A stretch of 26,666 bases of DNA, from positions 1-26,666 of the forward strand of contig DATLMR010000384.1 of NCBI GenBank assembly GCA_035537555.1, written 5' to 3'. The notes below the pieces were generated by a model. It was given only the letters and a program-made list of their open reading frames with translations. It was not told the origin of the DNA and searched no databases. The DNA comes from DATLMR01 sp035537555 (GTDB lineage Bacteria > Acidobacteriota > Blastocatellia > UBA7656). The number at the start of each line of letters is the position of its first letter. Position 1 is the first letter of the stretch. Of this stretch, positions 1 through 8,189 are shown piece after piece. The position numbers and the translations under genes were made by a program.

Positions 1-7
1 GAATGGG

Positions 8-577
8 ATGGATTTTACTGATGAGGCATTGATTTCGGCCTGTCGTCGCGGAGACGAATCGGCATGGGATATGCTCATCAAACGTTATCAACGCCTCGTC
101 TATAGTATTCCGCGCCGCGCGGGTTTGGACGAATTCTCATCGGCCGAAGTGTTCCAAAACGTCTTCGCCGGTCTGGTCGAGAGGCTGGACCGGATAGAAC
201 ACCCCGAGCGAATCCAGGCATGGCTGGTGACGACTACCCGAAGAGAAACGTGGCGAATGATTCGCGGCCGGAAAGCATCTTCCGCCATTACCATCCAGCC
301 TGGAAACGACGAAACCGAGCCGGTTGACCCGCCGGACGCCGCTCCCCTGCCGGATGAAATCTTACTGCGGCTTGAGCAGCAGCACAAAATACGCAATCTC
401 GTCGCGGAGATGGATGAGCGGTGCCGCCTGTTACTCGAGATGCTCTTTTACCGATCTGAGCCTTCACCATACTCCGAGATCGCAGACACGCTAGGCCTGC
501 CCGAAGGCAGCGTCGGCCCGACGCGCGCCCGCTGTTTGCAGAAACTTTTGCGCCTGCTGGAAAAATCCGGGCTTTAA
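8..577 (+). CDS. ECF-like sigma-70 family RNA polymerase sigma factor
   Basis: A 189-residue protein with the two-domain layout of group 4 (ECF-type) sigma factors. Residues about 6-80 resemble sigma region 2, with a short acidic helix, then RYQRLVYSIPRRAGL, then the DEFSSAEVFQNVF helix and the WLVTTTRRETWRMIR segment that would contact the -10 element. A Pro/Asp-rich linker (about 95-118) leads to region 4 at 125-185, where SEIADTLGLPEGSVGPTRARCL is the helix-turn-helix that reads the -35 element. It should direct RNA polymerase to a small regulon. The ATG at 8 fits the usual family N-terminus, so the protein looks complete although its upstream region lies outside the window. The next gene encodes a zinc-finger anti-sigma-like protein, the usual partner. 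The family is clear; the signal and regulon are unknown. Confidence 0.93.
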   Translation: MDFTDEALISACRRGDESAWDMLIKRYQRLVYSIPRRAGLDEFSSAEVFQNVFAGLVERLDRIEHPERIQAWLVTTTRRETWRMIRGRKASSAITIQPGNDETEPVDPPDAAPLPDEILLRLEQQHKIRNLVAEMDERCRLLLEMLFYRSEPSPYSEIADTLGLPEGSVGPTRARCLQKLLRLLEKSGL

Positions 578-657
578 TTTTACACGGGAATGTATTTCTC
601 GTTTCAGAAGGCGCACTGTTAGACCGTATAGCTTAAAAGCCCTGACGGAGCGAGCCT

Positions 658-1254
658 ATGAACTTGAACTCTCCTCACACTGAATTCGACGAACTCACCG
701 ACCTGGCCGAAGGCCGTCTTTCCCCCGATAAACGATCCGAGGTGATGGGACACCTTGCCTCGTGCCAAAACTGCTCTGAAGAGCTGAGCCGCGTCGAACA
801 AACCATCGAGCTGATGCGCACCGATGCGCTGGAGGATGCGCCCCTCTACGTCATAGAAAGGGCCGCACGCCTTCTGCCATCATCTGCCAGGAGGTCCCCA
901 TCACTTTTGAGGCGCGTGCTGGCCGCCCTCGAATTCGATAGCCTTCAATCGTCACCGGCTTTCGGAGTCCGGTCCGGCTTATCGGGCGAGAGGCAGCTAT
1001 TATTCAGCGCCGAGCAGCACGAGATACAACTTCAGGTATCGCCATCGGCAGAAGCCTGGATACTGTCAGGGCAGGTCCTCGGACCGTGCGACGGCGGAGA
1101 AGCGGAGCTGCGCAGCCACGCATACTCTACACAAGCGCGTCTAAACAATCTGTGTGAGTTCGTTCTGCCGCCGGTAGCCGGAGGCACCTATACTTTGACG
1201 TTGCGTTTCGCGGATGTTGAATTAGAGGTCCCAGACCTGAAGCTCGGAGCGTAA
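658..1254 (+). CDS. Soluble zinc-finger (zf-HC2/ZAS-like) putative anti-sigma factor
   Basis: A 198-residue protein. The N-terminal domain carries the H-x3-C-x2-C zinc motif (His32, Cys36, Cys39, in HLASCQNC) typical of ZAS/zf-HC2 anti-sigma factors, which hold an ECF sigma inactive. Residues about 125-198 look all-beta (ILSGQVL, EFVLPPV, GTYTLTLRF, VELEVPDL), like a small Ig- or transthyretin-like fold, which is an inference from the strand pattern. No hydrophobic stretch long enough for a membrane helix is present, so the protein should be cytoplasmic, unlike the many anti-sigma factors that span the inner membrane. GGAGCGAG lies just upstream of the ATG. It sits 80 bases after the sigma gene and ends one base before the CHAT gene, so co-transcription is likely. 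The beta domain may be the sensory or partner-binding part. Confidence 0.8.
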   Translation: MNLNSPHTEFDELTDLAEGRLSPDKRSEVMGHLASCQNCSEELSRVEQTIELMRTDALEDAPLYVIERAARLLPSSARRSPSLLRRVLAALEFDSLQSSPAFGVRSGLSGERQLLFSAEQHEIQLQVSPSAEAWILSGQVLGPCDGGEAELRSHAYSTQARLNNLCEFVLPPVAGGTYTLTLRFADVELEVPDLKLGA

Positions 1255-1255
1255 A

Positions 1256-4096
1256 GTGGATCGGCACGCTTTAGTCGAACGACTGACGGCGGCTGATGAT
1301 GCCGGGAGAGCTTCGTTGCTCAGAGAGAATATCGACTCCCTCGATCTCAGTCTTGCGCGGTCGCTCAAATCCAAATTCGATGAGGTCAAGGTCAATAACC
1401 CGACACACGCTCATGGCGCGGTCGAGGCCTTGAGAGCTTTAGAAGAGATGGTGAACGATCCGGAAATCTCGGCCCTCGCGGGCTGGACGACCGGCATAGC
1501 CGCCCTACAATTGGATGGTCAAGCGGAAGCGGCTATAGAAAAACTCGATGAAGCCGCAACGCGATTCGGACACCTGGGACAACCCCTGCTGGCGGCGGCC
1601 ACGCAGATCAATAAGCTCCATGCGCTGACTCTGCTGGGACGCTATAAAGAAGCGCTCGATTGCGGTTTGCGGGCGCGGGCCGTTTTTCTTGCCCACGGGG
1701 ACGAGCTCGGAGCAGGACAGATAGAGCAAAACATCGGCAACATCTATTTCAGGCGTGACCGGTATCAAGAGGCTGAAGATTTTTATCGAACGGCGCGAAA
1801 GCGTTTCGCGGCGGTAGACGATCACAAGCAGCTTGTGCAGATAGACACTTGCCTGGGCGTGGCTCTGATCTATCAGCACAAGTTTCGCGACGCCGCGCTC
1901 TTTTCGGCCCGGGCGCTTGAACGCGCGGAAGCCGCGGGTCAGGTGCTGGCGCAGGCCGCTATAGTTTGCAATTTGGGATGCCTCGCGCTATTTCAAGGCA
2001 GGTACGACCAGGCCCTTAATCATTTAGAAAGATCGCGCAGACTTTATGAATCCCTCGGAATGCTTCACGAGTCGGCCATTGCCGAACAGGAATTGGCCGA
2101 TGCTTACCTGGAGCTTAATCTGGCGCCCGAAGCCGCCGCGATGTACGCGCGCGCCGTTCCGGTTTTTGCGGAGCTGGGAATGCGCGCTGAGCAGGCGCGA
2201 GCGCTTGCGTATCACGGCCGGGCGGCTCTATTGCTCGGACGGACCAATGAGGCCGGGGCGCTGCTTAATGAAGCGCGAGCGCTTTATGCTGCCGAAATGA
2301 ACACTGTCGGCGAAGCGGTAGTGACGCTGGCGGAAGCGCAGTTGTACCATCTCGAGGGGAATTATACTTTGTCCGCTGAAGCCGCGTCGCGAGCCGAAGG
2401 CCGGTTACTCGAATCCGGAAACTGGGAAAGGTTACTGACGGCGCGCTGGCTGTGCGGAGAGTCCGCGCGCGCGCAGGGTAATCATCGGCATGCGCGGAGC
2501 TTATTGATTGACACTTTGCGCGACGCCAAACTGCACGCGCTGCCTCAGATCGAGCAGCGTTGCCATACCTCGTTAGGGCTCCTGGCCTCGGAGGCCGGGG
2601 AGCTGAAAAGCGCCGAAGCCTCGTTCAAGCGGGCCATAGCTTTGATCGAAGACCTCCGCGCGTTACTGCCCTCCGATGAGTTTCGCACGGCCTTCGTCAC
2701 GGACAAGCTCGCTCCGTATACGGAGATGGTCCGCCTGTGCCTGGCGTACGGAACAACCGAGCTTGCCGTCGAGGCCCTGTCTTACGTCGAGAGGTCGCGC
2801 TCGCGAGCCCTGCTTGATATGTTGAGCGGCGCGGTTCAATTCCGCCCGAATCCGCGAGATAAATTCGAATCGGGCCTGCTCACCCGGCTTGAAGAATTAC
2901 GCGAGGAGCTGAGCTGGTTTTATACCCGGATCGATGAGGCCCCTAATAATAAAGCCTCTAAGAGCGCCGAGGCGATCGCGCCTCTCCGCGAGGCGGTTCG
3001 CGAGCGCGAGAGTACCGTGCTCGAGATCACGCGCCAGCTTCAACACCGCAACGCCGGTAATCTCAATCAGGTAGAGCCGCTCGATATCGAGCGGCTCCGG
3101 CTCGACCTTGGAGCGGAATCGGCCCTGGTCGAGTACTTCAGTCTGGATGGAGAGTTCCTTGCCTTCGTCGTCACCGATGAAAAAACCGAAGTCATTCGCG
3201 CCCTGGGAAGCGAAGAAGAGGTTGCGAGAGCGTTGGAAGGCCTGCGTTTTCAAATAAACTCGCTGCGCCTGGGAGCAGATCGAGTACGGCGCCACATGGA
3301 CCAGCTCACGGGGCGTGCCCGGCATCACCTTGGCACGCTTTATGACCTGCTCCTCAGACCGATCGAAGAGCGGATCGGGGCGCGGCGGCTGGTACTGGTG
3401 CCGCATCGCGCCTTGCACTACGTCCCCTTTCATGCGCTTTACGACGGCGCCGGCTACGTCATCGAGCGCCGCGAGGTCAGTTACGTCCCGAGCGCGAGCG
3501 TCTTGCGCCACTGCATTGCAAGGCCACGGCGAGCTTTATCGCAGGCGCTACTGATTGGAGTCCCCGACGAGCGCGCGCCTCTGGTAAGAGATGAAGTGCT
3601 CGCGCTCGCGCCCCTTTTTCCTGAAGCGTCTGTCTTACTCGGTGAGGCCGCAACCCTTGAAGCTCTGCGGGAGCGCGCAAACACCACGGACTTGCTCCAC
3701 CTGGCTTGCCACGGTCAATTCCGATCCGACAACCCTCTCTTTTCGGCCCTGCATTTGACGGACGGATGGCTCACCGTGGGGGACGCGTACAAGCTCGACC
3801 TGAGCTGTCAATTAGTAACGCTCAGCGCCTGCGAAACGGGCATAAGCGATGTAGCGCCGGGCGACGAACTGATGGGGTTGGCGCGCGGCTTTTTCTCTGC
3901 GGGCGCGCCGTCTCTGCTGGTGACGCTCTGGACGGTCGATGATAAAGAGACCGCCGCTTTAATGACGGACTTTTATAAGAGACTGCTATCGGGCGACGCT
4001 CCGGCTGCCGCCCTTCGCTATGCCCAGTGCCAGATGCTCAAAGGGCGGCCCCACCCGTTCTTCTGGTCCCCGTTCATCTTGTTAGGGCGCTGGTAA
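1256..4096 (+). CDS. TPR-repeat CHAT domain protein (caspase-like cysteine protease)
   Basis: A 946-residue protein. Residues about 60-480 hold roughly ten tetratricopeptide repeats (for example NIGNIYFRRDRYQEAEDFYRTA and NLGCLALFQGRYDQAL), a protein-interaction solenoid. A helical linker follows, then a CHAT domain from about 620 to the end. The caspase-clan dyad is intact: His819 in LHLACHGQF and Cys859 in LSACETG. The C-terminus FFWSPFILLGRW is the usual CHAT ending. CHAT proteins are cysteine peptidases of the caspase/separase clan and often act in regulated proteolysis. The GTG start at 1256 follows the anti-sigma stop directly, so translation is probably coupled. There is no signal peptide, so it should act in the cytoplasm. 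The TPR part may sense a partner, possibly the anti-sigma. The substrate cannot be read from the sequence. Confidence 0.92.
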   Translation: MDRHALVERLTAADDAGRASLLRENIDSLDLSLARSLKSKFDEVKVNNPTHAHGAVEALRALEEMVNDPEISALAGWTTGIAALQLDGQAEAAIEKLDEAATRFGHLGQPLLAAATQINKLHALTLLGRYKEALDCGLRARAVFLAHGDELGAGQIEQNIGNIYFRRDRYQEAEDFYRTARKRFAAVDDHKQLVQIDTCLGVALIYQHKFRDAALFSARALERAEAAGQVLAQAAIVCNLGCLALFQGRYDQALNHLERSRRLYESLGMLHESAIAEQELADAYLELNLAPEAAAMYARAVPVFAELGMRAEQARALAYHGRAALLLGRTNEAGALLNEARALYAAEMNTVGEAVVTLAEAQLYHLEGNYTLSAEAASRAEGRLLESGNWERLLTARWLCGESARAQGNHRHARSLLIDTLRDAKLHALPQIEQRCHTSLGLLASEAGELKSAEASFKRAIALIEDLRALLPSDEFRTAFVTDKLAPYTEMVRLCLAYGTTELAVEALSYVERSRSRALLDMLSGAVQFRPNPRDKFESGLLTRLEELREELSWFYTRIDEAPNNKASKSAEAIAPLREAVRERESTVLEITRQLQHRNAGNLNQVEPLDIERLRLDLGAESALVEYFSLDGEFLAFVVTDEKTEVIRALGSEEEVARALEGLRFQINSLRLGADRVRRHMDQLTGRARHHLGTLYDLLLRPIEERIGARRLVLVPHRALHYVPFHALYDGAGYVIERREVSYVPSASVLRHCIARPRRALSQALLIGVPDERAPLVRDEVLALAPLFPEASVLLGEAATLEALRERANTTDLLHLACHGQFRSDNPLFSALHLTDGWLTVGDAYKLDLSCQLVTLSACETGISDVAPGDELMGLARGFFSAGAPSLLVTLWTVDDKETAALMTDFYKRLLSGDAPAAALRYAQCQMLKGRPHPFFWSPFILLGRW

Positions 4097-4204
4097 GCCG
4101 ATCGGGCGCGCTCCGCCAACCTCTGCTCCACGATAAAGATTTTTCCAGCCATGTATTTTTTCGCCTCTTTCACGCACTACTATTAGGGAACCGTTCTTTC
4201 AGGT

Positions 4205-4210
4205 TAAAAT
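4205..4210 (+). promoter_or_regulatory. Candidate -10 element of a promoter for the S8 peptidase gene
   Basis: TAAAAT matches five of six positions of a housekeeping -10 box. It lies in an unusually AT-rich stretch between the CHAT and peptidase genes, about 35 bases before the ATG. No good -35 hexamer is visible at 16-18 bases. GGAAC at 4187-4191 recalls the -35 of many ECF promoters, but the matching -10 (GTC-type) is absent at the expected distance. Tentative. Confidence 0.3.
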
Positions 4211-4244
4211 TCGGGCAAGCCACGCCGGTCAAAAGGGAGGCTCT

Positions 4245-5528
4245 ATGCATCTCGGGTCCATTCGCTCATTCACTCTATTGATCCTCCTCTCATTCCTTAG
4301 CCTTAGCGCGCTCACCGTGCCCGTGCGAACCCAAGCTTCTTCGGAAGAGGAGCCCTTGCCCGGCGAAGTAGTCGTGAAGCTGATAAGAGCGGATGCTCTG
4401 CCGGCGGTTGCAGCCGATTACGGACTTGATCCCGCGCCGATTGACCGGTTGGGCTCTCAGCCGATCTACAGGCTGAGAATTGTTGACGGCGCGTCTCCTG
4501 AAGATAAAGCCGATGCATTGATTCTTGATCCTCAAGGTCGTGTGACCTACGCCGAGCCGAATCGGCTGGGCCAGGCGCCGGAAGGGGACGGGCGGGTGCT
4601 TTACGCGGGGGGCCGGAGCCGGGGAGACTATGTCGCTCAGTGGGCTCCCGGCCTCATAAGACTACCGGCGGCCCACGCAATTACGCGCGGCGCGGGCGTA
4701 ACGGTTGCCGTGCTGGATACGGGCGCTGATCTATCGCACCCCGCTTTTGCCGGGAAGCTTTTGCCGGGTTATGACTTCGTTGATAACGACTCCGACCCGA
4801 TGGAGATGGGAACATACGGCTTAAACGCGATGTACGGGCACGGGACCCACGTGGCGGGCCTTGTATCCCTGGTAGCGCCCGAGGCTAAAATTTTGCCTTT
4901 GCGCGTGCTCGACCCTGACGGCTTCGGAGACGCCTGGGTGGTGGCCAAAGCTCTGGCGTATTCGATGGACCCGGATGGCGACCCGTCTACGGATGACGGC
5001 GTCGATGTGATTAATCTAAGCCTCGGCTCTCCAGGGCGCAGCAGTCTGCTCAGAGACGTTATAAAGGCCGTGGCTTGCAATGATAAGCAAGACAGATCTC
5101 CTAATGACCTGCCTTGCTTTTCACCTTCCGGGCGCGGCGCGGTCGTCATAGCGGCGGCCGGAAACGGCGGCTCCTCAGAACGTGAGTACCCCGCGGGTGA
5201 TGGATTAAAGGGCACTCTGGCTGTAGGCGCGAGCACCCGATTCGACACGCTCGCGGCCTTTTCCAACTACGGATCATGGGTGGGCGTGGCCGCGCCGGGA
5301 GAAGATATTTTGAGCAGCGTGCCCGGCGGCGAGTACGGGTCCTGGAGCGGCACTTCGATGGCGACGCCCATAGTCGCCGGCGAGGCCGCCCTCGTTCGCG
5401 CCCTATATCCTTCGCTCAAAACAGCGAAGGTAGTGCAGCGCATCATCGACAATTCCGTGAATATCGGAGGCCGTGTCAGAAGCAGGATAGACGCGGCGGC
5501 GGCTCTTGGGTTGGGCGCGCTCAATTGA
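4245..5528 (+). CDS. Secreted S8 family (subtilisin-like) serine peptidase
   Basis: A 427-residue protein beginning with a signal peptide (hydrophobic run at residues 9-25, probable cleavage near RTQA-S). A short propeptide-like segment (about 40-105, GEVVVKLIRADAL...VTYAEPN) resembles the inhibitor-I9 or fervidolysin-type pro-domains of subtilases. The catalytic domain holds the full active site: Asp158 in VLDTG, His199 in GHGTHVAG, oxyanion Asn307 in AAGN and Ser371 in SGTSMATP. It should be exported and activated by removal of the pro-segment, then act as an endopeptidase in the periplasm or outside the cell. AAAGGGAGG is well spaced before the ATG. It follows the CHAT gene after 148 bases on the same strand, and may be co-expressed or have its own promoter. 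A functional link to the sigma/CHAT genes rests on position only. Confidence 0.95.
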   Translation: MHLGSIRSFTLLILLSFLSLSALTVPVRTQASSEEEPLPGEVVVKLIRADALPAVAADYGLDPAPIDRLGSQPIYRLRIVDGASPEDKADALILDPQGRVTYAEPNRLGQAPEGDGRVLYAGGRSRGDYVAQWAPGLIRLPAAHAITRGAGVTVAVLDTGADLSHPAFAGKLLPGYDFVDNDSDPMEMGTYGLNAMYGHGTHVAGLVSLVAPEAKILPLRVLDPDGFGDAWVVAKALAYSMDPDGDPSTDDGVDVINLSLGSPGRSSLLRDVIKAVACNDKQDRSPNDLPCFSPSGRGAVVIAAAGNGGSSEREYPAGDGLKGTLAVGASTRFDTLAAFSNYGSWVGVAAPGEDILSSVPGGEYGSWSGTSMATPIVAGEAALVRALYPSLKTAKVVQRIIDNSVNIGGRVRSRIDAAAALGLGALN

Positions 5529-5817
5529 CTTTTCCGCCGACTTCGCCCGATGGCCACATGCCTGAATCCGGCGGCCCCGGCCGTAGCGGCGATCAAAAAA
5601 ACTCTCGGCGCATGTATTTAATTCCCTCCCGAGCCCACTGTTATAACGACAGTCGCAGCGATGGCGCTCCGAGACGAAACGGCCGGCGTCCCGGCAAAAA
5701 GCAGATAAAGAGAAGCCGAAAAGGCTGACACACCCGGATGTAGATAGCCCTGTGGGAGTACTCATCCTTCCGAAAGGCCGCCGAGGGAGAATCACTCGGG
5801 CGGAAAGGTATTCGTGT
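5529..5817. other. Intergenic region upstream of the glycan operon
   Basis: A stretch of 289 bases between the peptidase stop and the preferred start of the first glycosyltransferase. No convincing gene is visible; the open frames here have no ribosome binding site and overlap neighbours. The only structure seen is a short inverted repeat around a TATAAC box at 5637-5653, annotated separately, which makes this the likely promoter region of the nine-gene operon. Confidence 0.5.
5637..5653 (+). promoter_or_regulatory. Inverted repeat around a TATAAC box, candidate operon promoter/operator
   Basis: ACTGT (5637-5641) and ACAGT (5649-5653) are perfect inverted repeats separated by TATAACG, and TATAAC is a good -10 match. 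A dimeric regulator binding the two half-sites would cover the -10 box. The -35 candidate 18 bases upstream (TTAATT) is weak. The arms are only five bases long, so chance is possible. Confidence 0.28.
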
Positions 5818-7116
5818 ATGCAATCTCGAAGTGAAGCGGGCGGTTATTCAAGGCTCTCAAGAAATGCGCAGCTCGCGGAGCCCGCCTGGAATGTCGCGCG
5901 CATCCCCGCTCTTCACGGCCAGCTCCAATCGAATCATCCGCGGCCTGCTGACTTGTCGCCCCACAAGATACTCCTTTACTCGCACGATACTTTTGGGCTC
6001 GGCAACATCCGGCGCACGCTTCTGCTCACGGAGGAATTGACCCGGCAATACCCAAAGGCGGCCATTCTGGTTGTGACCGGCTCCCCAATGATTCACGCCT
6101 TTCGCATTCCCGAAGGGGTCGATTACATCAAGCTCCCCTGCCTGGACCGGATCGAGGCTGAGCGTTACGAGCCTCGCTTTCTTTCAGACTGCGCCGAAGA
6201 GATGAAGCGAACGCGGCGCGCCATTCTCGAAAAATCCGTGCTCGGCTTTGCTCCCGACCTGATGATCGTCGATAAGCGCCCGGCGGGAGTGGACGGCGAG
6301 CTGCTCGAAACGCTCGAGGCCCTGCAACGGAGGCAGAAGAAGACCCGCCTCGTGCTGGGACTGCGCGACATACTGGACGAGCCGGAACGCACGAGGGTCT
6401 CTTTCATCCGGAACGGGTCTTTCGAACTCATCGACCGCTTCTATGACGAAGTCTGGGTGTACGGGTCGCAATCCATATTCGATACCCTCAGAGAGTATGC
6501 CTTCCCCGATTGCGTGGCGCGGAAGACTATCTTTTGCGGCTATCTCAAGAGACCCACCGAGGCGACGGCCCGCGACGGCGGGGCTCCGAGAGTCCTCGTG
6601 ACGACCGGCGGCGGCGGCGACGGGAGTCGCATGATCGAGACATATCTCGAAGGACTGGCCGTACTCCCTCGCAACGTGGCAATCGAAACGACAGTAATCT
6701 TCGGCCCGCAGATGCCGGAAAAAAAGCGCAACACCCTGCTCGAGCGGTTCGGCTACATGCCCGATGTGACATTCCTGGATTTCGAGCCGGACCTTACGAG
6801 GCGGTACGCCGAAGCGGATGTCGTCGTCTCGATGGCCGGATACAACACCGTGTGCGAGCTGCTTTCATTCGCGCGTCGCGCCATCCTAGTGCCGCGCGCG
6901 GAGCCGGTTATGGAACAACTCATTCGCGCGCGGCTGCTCGCCGGGCAGGGGCTATTCGATCTCATCGAACCGCCGGACCTCACTCCGGAAAACTTAATGG
7001 GGAGAGTACTGGCCTCCTTCAAGCCTGGCCCCTTGACCGCAACGCCGCTCGACCTCGACGGGCTGCCGCGAATACGCGAGCGCGTCAGCGCTTTGCTTAA
7101 AGGGGGATGGAAATGA
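5818..7116 (+). CDS. MurG/COG4671-like glycosyltransferase
   Basis: A 432-residue protein of the GT-B fold, resembling the predicted glycosyltransferases of COG4671. After a 48-residue low-complexity N-terminus, the first Rossmann-like domain opens with ILLYSHDTFGLGNIRR (the glycine-rich loop is near residues 60-62). The C-terminal donor-binding domain has TTGGGGDG (262-269) and the MurG-like MAGYNTVCE (339-347), ending its motif at Glu347. It should transfer a sugar from a nucleotide donor on the cytoplasmic side of the inner membrane. The ATG at 5818 is preferred over the in-frame GTG at 5752, because GGAAAGG lies about ten bases before it and the upstream extension has no ribosome binding site. 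The stop overlaps the next start as ATGA. A related gene lies at the far end of the operon. Donor and acceptor are unknown. Confidence 0.85.
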   Translation: MQSRSEAGGYSRLSRNAQLAEPAWNVARIPALHGQLQSNHPRPADLSPHKILLYSHDTFGLGNIRRTLLLTEELTRQYPKAAILVVTGSPMIHAFRIPEGVDYIKLPCLDRIEAERYEPRFLSDCAEEMKRTRRAILEKSVLGFAPDLMIVDKRPAGVDGELLETLEALQRRQKKTRLVLGLRDILDEPERTRVSFIRNGSFELIDRFYDEVWVYGSQSIFDTLREYAFPDCVARKTIFCGYLKRPTEATARDGGAPRVLVTTGGGGDGSRMIETYLEGLAVLPRNVAIETTVIFGPQMPEKKRNTLLERFGYMPDVTFLDFEPDLTRRYAEADVVVSMAGYNTVCELLSFARRAILVPRAEPVMEQLIRARLLAGQGLFDLIEPPDLTPENLMGRVLASFKPGPLTATPLDLDGLPRIRERVSALLKGGWK

Positions 7117-8189
7117 GCCGTGGCAAGATAGCCGTGGTCACTAGCGGCTTTCCGCGATGCTCTGAAACATTCGCCCTCGGCGAACTGCTCGCGCTCGAAG
7201 AGCGGGGACTGCTCGCCGCTATCTTCGCCACAAAACCGGGTGACGGCTCGAGCCCGCAGCCTGGCTGCGAAGGGCTTATGGGCCGCGTTCGAGTCTTGCC
7301 GGAAGGCGCTCCCGCCGAGCAGGCGGAGGCCGTTGCTCGGGCTCTCGAAGGTCGGGCCGTCAATGGCATCCATGGTTACTTCGCGCACCTGCCTGCCGAA
7401 GTAGCTTCGATGGCGGCGGAGCGGCTTGGCGTCCCTTTCGGCTTCAGCACGCATGCGCGGGACGCCCGCAAGGCGGCTCCCCGTGCGCTTGCCGAGCGCG
7501 CTCGCAACGCCGCCTGCGTAATCGCTTGCAACTCCGACGTGGCGAGAGATATGAGCCGGAGCGGGGCGAGTGTCCGGTTGATGCCTCACGGCGTGGACCT
7601 GCGCCGGTTTCGTCCGCGCCCTCTGCCTGCCGAGCGCCCGTTACGATTTCTGGCGGTCGGGCGGCTGGTCGAGAAGAAGGGCTTCGATATTCTCATCGCC
7701 GCGACCGCCCGCCTCTCCTTCTCGTTCCGATTGCGCATCGTCGGCGAAGGCCCTCGAAGGGCTGTCCTCGAAGACCTGGTCGCCGCCGCCGGAGTCGAAG
7801 AGCAAATCACACTCTGCGGCGCGAAGACGCACGCGGAGCTTCCCTCTGAATACGCGAACGCTCATGCGGTTGTGGTCCCCTCGATCATCGATTCTACGGG
7901 CGACCGCGACGGGCTACCAAACGTGGTCCTCGAAGCGATGGCAAGTGCGCGCACGGTCATTGCCAGCGATGTTAGCGCGATTGGCAGTGCCGTCACCGCC
8001 GAAGACACAGGGCTCCTGGTGCCGCCGGGCGACCCGCTAGCTCTCGCGTCCGCGCTCGAGCGCATTGCCGACGGCGTTTCGCTTCGCACAGAACTCGGAC
8101 GCAGGGCAAGGGCGCGCGTGGAGCGAGATTATGAAGTCGGGCGGTGCGCCGGGCGGTTTTGCGATCTTCTAGAGAGCGTTTATGCCTGA
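7113..8189 (+). CDS. GT4-family glycosyltransferase
   Basis: A 358-residue GT-B protein of glycosyltransferase family 4. The N-terminal acceptor domain begins IAVVTSGFPRCSETF, with HGYFAHLPAEVASMAAERLGVPFGF-like features around residues 85-110. The donor domain holds FLAVGRLVEKKGFDIL, the phosphate-binding region of retaining GT4 enzymes, and DRDGLPNVVLEAMA, where Asp266 and Glu274 take the E-x7-E positions. It should be a retaining transferase using a nucleotide sugar. The ATG at 7113 forms an ATGA overlap with the preceding gene and has AAGGGGG at a good distance; the ATG at 7107 is too close to that site. The gene overlaps the next by eight bases. Related over its length to its downstream neighbour, suggesting an old duplication. 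Confidence 0.9.
   Translation: MSRGKIAVVTSGFPRCSETFALGELLALEERGLLAAIFATKPGDGSSPQPGCEGLMGRVRVLPEGAPAEQAEAVARALEGRAVNGIHGYFAHLPAEVASMAAERLGVPFGFSTHARDARKAAPRALAERARNAACVIACNSDVARDMSRSGASVRLMPHGVDLRRFRPRPLPAERPLRFLAVGRLVEKKGFDILIAATARLSFSFRLRIVGEGPRRAVLEDLVAAAGVEEQITLCGAKTHAELPSEYANAHAVVVPSIIDSTGDRDGLPNVVLEAMASARTVIASDVSAIGSAVTAEDTGLLVPPGDPLALASALERIADGVSLRTELGRRARARVERDYEVGRCAGRFCDLLESVYA

Noticed and set aside
2897..3511. Minus-strand open frame of 204 residues
   Set aside because: It is antisense to the CHAT gene, whose motifs and reading frame are unambiguous.
8..5528. Known anti-phage system based on a CHAT effector
   Set aside because: No CRISPR effector, gasdermin, NTPase or other defence partner is present; the sigma/anti-sigma pair suggests stress regulation instead.
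5568..5605. Rho-independent terminator after the subtilase gene
   Set aside because: The GC-rich stretch is followed by A residues, not T residues, on the coding strand.
5752..5817. GTG start adding 22 residues to the first glycosyltransferase
   Set aside because: No ribosome binding site precedes it, and the ATG at 5818 has GGAAAGG at a suitable distance.
6753..7589. Long minus-strand open frame of 278 residues
   Set aside because: It lies antisense across two well-supported glycosyltransferase genes, is Arg/Ser-rich with no recognisable domain, and is a frame shadow of GC-rich coding DNA.
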